A stretch of DNA of 64,000 nt. Origin: Pseudomonas persica (lineage in GTDB: Bacteria; Pseudomonadota; Gammaproteobacteria; Pseudomonadales; Pseudomonadaceae). The notes beneath the pieces were generated by a model. That model searched no databases. It saw only the letters and a program-made list of their open reading frames with translations, and was not told the origin of the DNA. The stretch lies in NCBI RefSeq assembly GCF_900291015.1, contig NZ_OLKL01000039.1, positions 152,406-216,405 of the forward strand, given 5' to 3'. Below are positions 37,744 through 44,448 of the stretch, one piece after another. Within the stretch, counting starts at the first letter, position 1, and every line of letters begins with the position of its first letter. A program made the position numbers and the translations under genes.

Positions 37744-39213
37744 ATGGAATTCACCACTCAACACTTCATCGCATTGGCGCCGATGCTGATCACCACCATC
37801 ACCACGGTGGTGGTGATGCTGGCGATCGCCTGGAAGCGCAACCACTCGCAGACCTTCCTGCTGTCCACCGTGGGCCTCAACCTGGCCCTGCTGTCGATCC
37901 TGCCGGCGTTGAAGGTTGCGCCGCTGGCGGTCACCTCGCTGGTCACCATCGACAAGTTCGCCTGCCTGTACATGGCGATCATGCTGGTGGCGACGCTGGC
38001 CTGCGTCACCCTTGCCCACGCCTACCTCGGCGAAGGCTCCAAGGGTTTCCCGGGCAACCGTGAAGAACTGTACCTGCTGCTGCTGATGTCGGCCCTCGGT
38101 GGCCTGGTGCTGGTCAGCGCCAACCACCTGGCTGGCCTGTTCATCGGCCTGGAGCTGCTGTCGGTGCCGGTCTACGGCCTGGTGGCGTATGCCTTCTTCA
38201 ACAAGCGCTCGCTGGAAGCCGGCATCAAGTACATGGTGCTGTCGGCTGCAGGCTCGGCCTTCCTGCTGTTCGGCATGGCCCTGCTGTACGCCGACGCCGG
38301 CAGCCTCACCTTCGACCAGATCGGCAAGGCCCTGGCCGCTACCAGCATGCCAAGCCTGCTGGCCCAGCTGGGCCTGGCCATGATGCTGGTCGGCCTGGCC
38401 TTCAAGCTGTCGTTGGTACCGTTCCACCTGTGGACCCCGGACGTGTACGAGGGCGCCCCGGCACCGGTCGCCGCGTTCCTGGCCACCGCCAGCAAGGTCG
38501 CGGTATTCGCCGTGGTCGTGCGCCTGTTCATGCTCTCCCCTGCTGCCAGCAGCGGCGTGCTGAGCACCGTACTGGCGGTGATTGCCGTGGCCTCGATCCT
38601 GATCGGTAACCTGCTGGCACTGACCCAGAGCAACCTCAAGCGCCTGCTCGGTTACTCGTCCATCGCCCACTTCGGCTACCTGGTCATCGCCCTGGTCGCC
38701 AGCAAGGGCCTGGCCCTGGAAGCCATGGGCGTGTACCTGGTCACCTACGTGATCACCAGCCTGGGCGCCTTCGGTGTCATCACCCTGATGTCCTCGCCTT
38801 ACGGCGGCCGTGACGCCGATGCACTGTACGAGTACCGTGGCCTGTTCTGGCGCCGTCCGTACCTGACCGCGGTACTGACCGTGATGATGCTGTCGCTGGC
38901 GGGTATCCCGCTGACCGCCGGCTTCATCGGCAAGTTCTACATCATCGCCACCGGCGTCGAGTCGCACCTGTGGTGGCTGGTCGGTGCCCTGGTGATCGGT
39001 AGCGCCATCGGCGTTTACTACTACCTGCGCGTCATGGTCACCCTGTACCTGGTCGAGCCGAACCTGCGTCGCCACGACGCCCCGCTGAAGTGGGAGCAGC
39101 GCACCGGCGGTGTCATGCTGCTGGCTATCGCCATTCTCGCCTTCGTGCTAGGTGTGTACCCGCAGCCGCTGCTGGAAATGGTCCAGCAAGCGGGCCTGCA
39201 ACTGATCGGCTGA
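37744..39213 (+). CDS. nuoN: NADH-quinone oxidoreductase subunit N
   Basis: A 489-residue antiporter-like proton pump, the last nuo gene. It has FIGLELLSVPVYGLVAY, FKLSLVPFHLWTPDVYEGAPAPVAAFLATASKVAVF (pump Lys), and NLLALTQSNLKRLLGYSSIAHFGYL. The start ATG 37744 (MEFTTQHFIALAPML) matches the family; an in-frame upstream ATG lies within nuoM. A strong terminator follows after 18 bp. Confidence 0.96.
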   Translation: MEFTTQHFIALAPMLITTITTVVVMLAIAWKRNHSQTFLLSTVGLNLALLSILPALKVAPLAVTSLVTIDKFACLYMAIMLVATLACVTLAHAYLGEGSKGFPGNREELYLLLLMSALGGLVLVSANHLAGLFIGLELLSVPVYGLVAYAFFNKRSLEAGIKYMVLSAAGSAFLLFGMALLYADAGSLTFDQIGKALAATSMPSLLAQLGLAMMLVGLAFKLSLVPFHLWTPDVYEGAPAPVAAFLATASKVAVFAVVVRLFMLSPAASSGVLSTVLAVIAVASILIGNLLALTQSNLKRLLGYSSIAHFGYLVIALVASKGLALEAMGVYLVTYVITSLGAFGVITLMSSPYGGRDADALYEYRGLFWRRPYLTAVLTVMMLSLAGIPLTAGFIGKFYIIATGVESHLWWLVGALVIGSAIGVYYYLRVMVTLYLVEPNLRRHDAPLKWEQRTGGVMLLAIAILAFVLGVYPQPLLEMVQQAGLQLIG

Positions 39214-39231
39214 TCGCCCCGGCAAAACAAG

Positions 39232-39258
39232 ACACCCCGCTTATGCGGGGTGTTTTTT
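39232..39258 (+). terminator. Rho-independent terminator of the nuo operon
   Basis: ACACCCCGC-TTAT-GCGGGGTG followed by seven T. It directly follows nuoN and marks the boundary with the phage-derived block. Confidence 0.95.
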
Positions 39259-39292
39259 TATCTGCACGCTTTTTATCTGTGAGCATGAAGGC

Positions 39293-39556
39293 TCATTCAG
39301 CGGTGCTGTCCTGGGCGGCACTCGGCAGCGCTGCCTTACGCAAATCACCATTGGCCGAAGGCAGGTACACTTCCGGGTTGGGCATGCCACTGGGCGAGAG
39401 TTCATGGGTCATTTCGAACTCGGCGCGCACTGACCAGCCACATGCCTCGGTGGTGCATTGCAAATAGGCGATCCGCAGGAAAATATGGCGCCCTTCACTG
39501 GTGCGTATACGCATCCGGCTGCGGCAATGCGGGCAAACCAGCTTGTATGTACTCAC
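39293..39556 (-). CDS. ogr: Ogr/Delta-type phage late-gene activator
   Basis: An 87-residue protein with cysteines at 8, 11, 34 and 39, giving CX2CX22CX4C. This is exactly the zinc-finger spacing of P2 Ogr and P4 Delta, which activate phage late promoters through the RNA polymerase alpha subunit. The core reads KLVCPHCRSRMRIR...IAYLQCTTEACGWSV. Start GTG 39556 (MSTYKLVCPH) has AGGT about 8 nt upstream; a TTG five codons earlier is the alternative. The C-terminal 30 residues (NGDLRKAALPSAAQDSTAE) are poorly conserved in general. Divergent from the CI-type gene across 200 bp of AT-rich DNA. Confidence 0.85.
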   Translation of the reverse strand: MSTYKLVCPHCRSRMRIRTSEGRHIFLRIAYLQCTTEACGWSVRAEFEMTHELSPSGMPNPEVYLPSANGDLRKAALPSAAQDSTAE

Positions 39557-39757
39557 GGCAAATACCTGCAAACATTGTTCAGGCCTACCTTCTGCGGGAA
39601 TAGTCGTCCAGTTTTGTCAGTATTAGCTGCATATGTAGGTGTATTCTTCAGTCTGATGCTTTTCATTGCAGAAATGCTCCTTTAAAACGCAGGGCTGTAT
39701 TCATAACGAGTAGTTTAAGCCCATGGAATATCATTAAACCAGTCATGGATATTTGTT

Positions 39758-40150
39758 ATGAGTACCCACGTACTTGCTTCGGTACTGGCCAGGCTGAAGC
39801 TTCTCACCGCTACGCAATCTGATGCCGAGCTGTCCAGAGCACTGTCGATCAGCCCGCAAACGTTGAGCAGCTGGAAGGTGCGCGACAGCATTCCGTATTC
39901 GCTTTGCATAGATGTCGCCAGGCAGTATGCATGCTCACTCGACTGGCTTCTGCTGGGCGAACCCGAGCGTCATCGCACATGCCAGGACGAAGAAGGCTGG
40001 GAATGCGACATGCTCGCGCGGCTGCGCACCTTGTCGCTTGCCGATCGCCAAGCCGTTCTGCTGCTGGTCCAGGACAAGCAACGCATCCAGCAGCTGGAAC
40101 GGCAATTGAGTGCGCTGAGCAGTCGCTTGCCCAATGCTGCCAGCGGCTAG
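39758..40150 (+). CDS. CI-type phage repressor HTH protein
   Basis: A 130-residue protein whose first 70 residues match the phage CI repressor HTH family: LARLKLLTATQSDAELSRALSISPQTLSSWKVRDSIPYSLCIDVARQYACSLDWLLLGE. The second half is helical and polar (LARLRTLSLADRQAVLLLVQDKQRIQQLERQLSAL), possibly a short coiled coil for dimerisation. There is no LexA/S24 peptidase domain, so induction by RecA cleavage is not expected. Its end overlaps the end of the holin-like gene by 4 bp (convergent). Confidence 0.85.
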   Translation: MSTHVLASVLARLKLLTATQSDAELSRALSISPQTLSSWKVRDSIPYSLCIDVARQYACSLDWLLLGEPERHRTCQDEEGWECDMLARLRTLSLADRQAVLLLVQDKQRIQQLERQLSALSSRLPNAASG

Positions 40151-40509
40151 CCCCGGCGGCGCCAGCGCTGGATGAGTTCGCGCGGGTCCAGCGTATCGAG
40201 CCAGACCATCACCTTGAGGCTGATGGGGATCACCACCACGGCAGCCACGAACGCCGCCATGCCACGGGTCAGCAAAGGCACCAGTGAGGAAACCAGCGGC
40301 TCGAACAGGTGGCCCACCCCCACGGTCACGAACACCAGCAACAGTTTCTTGCCCAGCGTCAGGCGCCTGGCCGCGTTGGTGATCAACCGGTCGCGCGCCG
40401 CACTCACCAGCAAAGCCCCCAGAAGTGCGGCGAACAGTACATTGCCATCCACGCCCAGCAACTCCACCAACGCCGGGGTCAGGCCGTCGAAAACAGATTC
40501 CTCAGCCAT
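40147..40509 (-). CDS. Holin-like small membrane protein
   Basis: A 120-residue protein. There are three hydrophobic segments (about residues 20-38, 51-70, 80-98) and a highly basic tail (LIQRWRRRG). This resembles putative holins of P2-like phages and tailocin clusters of Pseudomonas. Its ATG at 40509 overlaps the gpL-like stop by 8 bp, so translation is probably coupled. Holins make inner-membrane holes at the end of phage growth. No endolysin gene is next to it, so its present job is uncertain. Confidence 0.65.
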   Translation of the reverse strand: MAEESVFDGLTPALVELLGVDGNVLFAALLGALLVSAARDRLITNAARRLTLGKKLLLVFVTVGVGHLFEPLVSSLVPLLTRGMAAFVAAVVVIPISLKVMVWLDTLDPRELIQRWRRRG

Positions 40510-40849
40510 GGGCAGCCCCCCGGTGCGCAGTGGCCAGGTAGCCGGTCGAGCCCAGGTTATACATGACCGCGGCTTCGACAAAGCGGATGTAGCACACCCG
40601 CAATGCACGCCCCTGGTCATGCCCGGCCACATCCTCGAGGCGCTTGTAGCCCCGCTCTCGCAACACCGCGCGCCAGCGCGCGAATTCGCGTGCCGCGTCG
40701 ATGGCAGCGCAGCGCGCGGCCACTTCCAGCGCGGCCTCACTGACAGGCCGCTGCAGGTTCAGGCGCTCACGCAGCCTGCCCAGGTCCAGCCGTGGCCAGA
40801 ACGGGTCATGGCAATCGGCAAAGCGCGGTAACCGAGGATCGTTGCCCAT
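40502..40849 (-). CDS. Head-completion protein gpL-like, C-terminally short
   Basis: A 115-residue protein whose core DPFWPRLDLGRLRERLNLQRPVSEAALEVA...EFARWRAVLRERGYKRLEDV aligns by eye with P2 gpL (FxPDID..R.RERM.L...V). gpL is about 160-170 residues; the C-terminal 40 or so residues are missing. The reading frame ends cleanly inside the holin-like start. ATG 40849 with a G-rich ribosome site (GGGGGTGAAGC) upstream, 11 bp after the LuxR-type gene. In P2 the order is L-X-Y(holin); gene X is absent here. Confidence 0.7.
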   Translation of the reverse strand: MGNDPRLPRFADCHDPFWPRLDLGRLRERLNLQRPVSEAALEVAARCAAIDAAREFARWRAVLRERGYKRLEDVAGHDQGRALRVCYIRFVEAAVMYNLGSTGYLATAHRGAAHG

Positions 40850-40860
40850 GCTTCACCCCC

Positions 40861-41109
40861 TCACTGCTCGGCCAGCATGCCGTAGCGAATGGCCTTGATC
40901 ACCGCAGCCACCCGGGTGGGCACATCGAACTTGCGCAGGATGTTCGAGACATGGAAGTTTACCGTCGACTCCTTGCAGGCCAGGATCTGGCCAATCTCCC
41001 ACGAACTCTTGCCGTAGGCACACCACAGCAGCACTTGCCGTTCACGTGGTGTCAGGCGAACCGGGACGTCCGCCAGGGGTTGCTGCGAGTGTCGTGCGTT
41101 GTCAGTCAT
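40861..41109 (-). CDS. HTH-only LuxR-type regulator
   Basis: An 82-residue protein consisting almost only of a LuxR DNA-binding domain: LTPRERQVLLWCAYGKSSWEIGQILACKESTVNFHVSNILRKFDVPTRVAAVIKAIRYGML. The sequence is of the quorum-sensing (LuxR/LasR-like) HTH kind. There is no autoinducer-binding domain, and none is found in the upstream DNA. ATG 41109 has GGAG 7 nt upstream. It is the first gene of an apparent unit with the gpL-like and holin-like genes, and is divergent from a TonB-dependent receptor (220 bp). Confidence 0.85.
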   Translation of the reverse strand: MTDNARHSQQPLADVPVRLTPRERQVLLWCAYGKSSWEIGQILACKESTVNFHVSNILRKFDVPTRVAAVIKAIRYGMLAEQ

Positions 41110-41329
41110 GTTTGAGCTCCACGGGTGATTGAGCGAGGCATCGCTGCCGGTCTGCAGTCACCTTACGAAGCCCGGGCCGCCCTGCTCCACCGCTGCGGCA
41201 TGTAAAGAACTTTCGTACAAAACCGTCTGACGAAGGTTGCGCGAGATTTACCGACTTTCTTCGTGCTCCAAGCGGCATTTCGCTCGTCTCAACGCCGTTG
41301 TCCATTCGCCTTTCGCCCGGAGTCGTACA

Positions 41330-43402
41330 ATGCGTTGCGTTTTGCCCCTACCGTCCTGCCTCGGCCTGCTGGCTGCTGTCGTGGCCACCCAGCCCGCCCT
41401 GGCGGCACCTTCGGTCGAGTTGGGTCAGGTGTTGATCACCGATGAGGAGCAGAACGACCTGACTGCAGCCAGCGAACGCCTGCGCGAAGTGCCAGGTGCC
41501 AGCAACCTGGTGGACATGCAACGCGTGGGGCAAGGCCGGGTGGCCAGCAACCAGGATGTACTGGCCTACCAGCCTGGAGTGTTCGCCCAATCGGCAGGCA
41601 ACGATGGTATCAAGCTGTCGATCCGCGGTTCGGGCATCAACCGCGCCCCGGGGGCCCACGGTTCCGGGGTGTACACGCTGTTCGACGGCCTGCCCCTGAC
41701 CGGCCCGGGCGGTACGCCCTACGAACTGTTCGAGCCGCTGTGGCTGAGCCGTGCCGAAGTGCTGCGCGGTGCCAATGGCTTCGACCAGGGTGCCCTCGCC
41801 CTTGGTGGTGCGATCAACTACGTTACCCACACCGGCTACGACGCCGCACCGCTGCAGGTGCGCTACGAAGTCGGCAGCCGCGGCTACCAGCACCGGCACA
41901 TCAGCTCGGGGCAGGTGCTGGGCAACCTCGACTACTACGTGGCCTTGACCGATTCGGAATATGACGGCTACCAGGCGCATAGCAGCGGCAGTGCCAAGGG
42001 CGTTGCCGCCAATGTCGGCTACCGCTTCAACCCGAACCTGGAAACCCGCTTCTACCTGCGCTACCGGGAAACCGAGAACGAGCTGGCCGGGCGCCTGACC
42101 AAGGAGCAGATCAAGCACCATCCACGCGCGGCCAACCCGGCCTACCTGGCCCGCGACGACAGCCGGCCGCAACCGGGCAGTACCTGGATAGGCAACAAGA
42201 CCACCTTCTACCTCGACGACGATGCGCGCCTGGAAGCCGGCCTGGTCTACCACGACTACCCGATGGACCTGCGCGAGGGCCCGATGCGCCTGAAGGTGGC
42301 CTATACCGATGTCAGCGGCACTTTGAACTACTTGCGCCGCGACACCTTGTTCGGCCACCAGAGCAAGACCACCGTCGGCTGGCGCACCACCAAGCACCTG
42401 CCCAACAGCGGTGCATCGCAGTTCGAACGCACGGGCGACGTGTTCGGCAAGCGTACCCGTGACTTCACCTACCAGGGCTCGGACACGGTGCTGCATGTGG
42501 GCAACGACCTGGAACTGGTCCCCGACCTGTGGCTGACCACAGGCCTGGCGATGATCTATACCCGCCGTGAAAGTGATGTCACTTACCCTGTCGAGGGCGG
42601 CAAGGTGAGCATGCATGACTGGGACTATGCGCCACGCCTGGGGCTGCGCTATGACATCAGCCCGGACCTGCAGGTATACGGCAACCTGAGCCGCTCGGTA
42701 GAGCCGCCACACCCGTGGTCGCTGATCTGGAGCTCGCCCAGTATAGGCGGCAAGCAGATCCAGCCGATCGAGATGCAGAACCAGACCGCCACTACCCTGG
42801 AGCTGGGCGCGCGTGGCGATTCGGCGCTTGGCCACTGGGACCTGGCCTGGTACTACTCGCAGGTGCGCCATGAACTGCTGGCCGTGGAAGTGGTGCCGAA
42901 CTTCACCTCGGAGTTCAACGCCAGCCCCACCGTGCACCAGGGCGTGGAAGCCGGCCTGGACAGCACCCTGTGGGAGCACCCCGGTACTGGCAAGCTCAGC
43001 CTGCGCCAGACCTACACCTTCAGTGACTTCCACTACCGCGATGACGAGCAATTTGGCGACAACCGCCTGCCCGGCATCCCGATGCACTACTACCAGGCCG
43101 AGTTGCGCTACGACTGGCCGAGCGGGTTCTATGCCGGGGTGAATACGCAGATGGCGTCGAAGGTGCAGGTGGACTATGCCAACAGCTACCACGCCGATGA
43201 ATACGCCTTGCTCGGCGCACGCCTGGGCTGGGATTCACCGAAGCAGGACTGGCAGACCTGGCTGGACCTGCGCAACCTGACCAACAAGCGCTATGCGGCG
43301 ACGGTGACGCCCACCTACAACGATGCAGGCCTGGACAAAGCCCGCTCAACGCCGGGCGAAGGCTTTGCCGTGTATGCCGGGATTTCCTACAGCTTCCGCT
43401 AA
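41330..43402 (+). CDS. TonB-dependent outer-membrane receptor
   Basis: A 690-residue receptor. A signal peptide (MRCVLPLPSCLGLLAAVVATQPALAA) is followed by a plug domain (REVPGASNLVDMQRV..., LAYQPGVFAQSAGNDGIKLSIRGSG, LFDGLPLTGPGGTPYELFEPL, AEVLRGANGF) and a 22-strand-type barrel ending GFAVYAGISYSFR with C-terminal aromatic/Arg. This resembles FecA/iron-siderophore receptors (Fe or other chelate uptake), but no ligand can be assigned. There is no N-terminal signalling extension, so it is not an ECF-signalling transducer. Start ATG 41330 with GGAG 8 nt upstream. No clear Fur box was found in 41110-41329. Confidence 0.92.
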   Translation: MRCVLPLPSCLGLLAAVVATQPALAAPSVELGQVLITDEEQNDLTAASERLREVPGASNLVDMQRVGQGRVASNQDVLAYQPGVFAQSAGNDGIKLSIRGSGINRAPGAHGSGVYTLFDGLPLTGPGGTPYELFEPLWLSRAEVLRGANGFDQGALALGGAINYVTHTGYDAAPLQVRYEVGSRGYQHRHISSGQVLGNLDYYVALTDSEYDGYQAHSSGSAKGVAANVGYRFNPNLETRFYLRYRETENELAGRLTKEQIKHHPRAANPAYLARDDSRPQPGSTWIGNKTTFYLDDDARLEAGLVYHDYPMDLREGPMRLKVAYTDVSGTLNYLRRDTLFGHQSKTTVGWRTTKHLPNSGASQFERTGDVFGKRTRDFTYQGSDTVLHVGNDLELVPDLWLTTGLAMIYTRRESDVTYPVEGGKVSMHDWDYAPRLGLRYDISPDLQVYGNLSRSVEPPHPWSLIWSSPSIGGKQIQPIEMQNQTATTLELGARGDSALGHWDLAWYYSQVRHELLAVEVVPNFTSEFNASPTVHQGVEAGLDSTLWEHPGTGKLSLRQTYTFSDFHYRDDEQFGDNRLPGIPMHYYQAELRYDWPSGFYAGVNTQMASKVQVDYANSYHADEYALLGARLGWDSPKQDWQTWLDLRNLTNKRYAATVTPTYNDAGLDKARSTPGEGFAVYAGISYSFR

Positions 43403-43420
43403 ACCCCTGGGGCCGCTGCG

Positions 43421-43500
43421 CGGCCCATCGCCGGCAAGCCAGCTCCCACACCGACCGCACCGTTCTCAAGGCCTGCGTAGTACCTGTGAGAGCTGGCACC
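43421..43500. repeat. REP pair, GCCGGC class
   Basis: Between the convergent receptor and FMN-reductase genes. Left unit CGGCCCATCGCCGGCAAGCC then AGCTCCCACA; right unit TACCTGTGAGAGCTGGCACC is truncated. Same class as the hairpin at 6556-6590. Confidence 0.75.
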
Positions 43501-43514
43501 TGACTGAACAGGCC

Positions 43515-44072
43515 TCAAACCGCCCTGTTCAACTTCACCCAGGAAGCGAACTTGTCGACAAACGCCTGCAGGAATGGCCGGGTCTTGTCGTTGAGCTTGC
43601 CCGAATCCTCGAACAGGCTCGCCGCACCGCCAATGTAGGCCTCGGGCATCTGCATGCACGGCATGTCCAGAAACACCAGCGACTGGCGCACGGCATGGTT
43701 GGCACCAAAGCCACCAATGGCCCCCGGCGACACACTGACCACCGCCGCCGGCTTGCCACTCCAGGCGCTTTGCCCGTAGGGCCGCGAGCCCACATCGATG
43801 GCATTTTTCAGGCCGCCAGGCACCGAGCGGTTGTACTCCGGGGTGACGAACAGCACCGCATCACTGCGGCGGATCTGGTCGCGAAAACGCTTCCACGCTT
43901 CCGGCGCTTCGGCCTCGACATCCTCGTTGTACAACGGCAAATCGCCGATCTCGACAATCTTCAGGGCAAGGCTGGACGGCGCCAGCTCCGAGAGCGCGCG
44001 GGCGACCTTACGGTTGTAGGAGTCCTTGCGCAAGCTACCGACGACTACCGCTACCGAATACACCTGGCTCAT
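43515..44072 (-). CDS. NADPH-dependent FMN reductase (ChrR/Azr-like)
   Basis: A 185-residue flavodoxin-fold enzyme. The FMN phosphate loop is VVVGSLRKDSYNRKVARAL. The signature TPEYNRSVPGGLKNAIDVGSRP and the later SPGAIGGFGANHAVRQSL match the chromate/quinone reductase group. Probably reduces quinones or metal oxyanions with NAD(P)H. ATG 44072 (MSQVYSVAVVVGS) has GGA upstream. Single gene, convergent with the receptor. Confidence 0.92.
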   Translation of the reverse strand: MSQVYSVAVVVGSLRKDSYNRKVARALSELAPSSLALKIVEIGDLPLYNEDVEAEAPEAWKRFRDQIRRSDAVLFVTPEYNRSVPGGLKNAIDVGSRPYGQSAWSGKPAAVVSVSPGAIGGFGANHAVRQSLVFLDMPCMQMPEAYIGGAASLFEDSGKLNDKTRPFLQAFVDKFASWVKLNRAV

Positions 44073-44229
44073 GGCAATTTCCAACCTTTGCTGGGTAAAG
44101 GGACGTTGTAGTTATAGATGACCGCTCCTCGGCGCTTTGGTTTTTTTTCCGCAGGGCGAAAACTTCCGAGGCTGTTCCACGGTCTATGCTTGCAGACATT
44201 TCCCACGTAATTCAGAGGTTTCCACCCAA

Positions 44230-44448
44230 ATGGCAGCAGTAATGGTCGGCCAATTCCATGCCCGTGACGCCGAAGGCCGCATCTACCCCGTCCACGAGTT
44301 CCAGGAGTCGACCCTGCAACTCGACGGCAACACACTGGGCACCCCCATCACCACCTACCGCCTGGCCATCGGCGACAAGGTCAACCACCTGGGTGAAAAC
44401 CGCTTCGAACTGGCGCGCAGCGGCGTCGAGATCATTCGCATTCCTTGA
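44230..44448 (+). CDS. Small conserved hypothetical protein, 72 aa
   Basis: A soluble protein MAAVMVGQFHARDAEGRIYPVHEFQE...GDKVNHLGENRFELARSGVEIIRIP. It reads as a small all-beta fold with no recognised family. ATG 44230; the nearest purine-rich site (AGAGG) is 12 nt upstream. Its last 17 bp overlap the end of the lysine decarboxylase gene on the other strand. Kept as real because the short frame is protein-like and has its own upstream region. Confidence 0.7.
   Translation: MAAVMVGQFHARDAEGRIYPVHEFQESTLQLDGNTLGTPITTYRLAIGDKVNHLGENRFELARSGVEIIRIP

Larger units (their letters stand above)
39293..40849. mobile_element. P2-like prophage relic (ogr, cI, holin, gpL)
   Basis: Four genes with P2-type phage identities are packed between the nuo terminator and a LuxR gene. 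They are an Ogr/Delta zinc finger, a CI-type HTH repressor, a holin-like membrane protein and a shortened gpL. No integrase, capsid, tail, lysozyme or tRNA-type attachment site is visible, and I found no flanking direct repeat. The genes overlap neatly rather than showing random decay. It may be a retained cassette; that is inference. Confidence 0.7.

Noticed and set aside
39293..40849. An intact prophage or tailocin cluster
   Set aside because: Only four P2-like genes are present; there is no integrase, portal, terminase, tail or lysis set and no visible attachment duplication.
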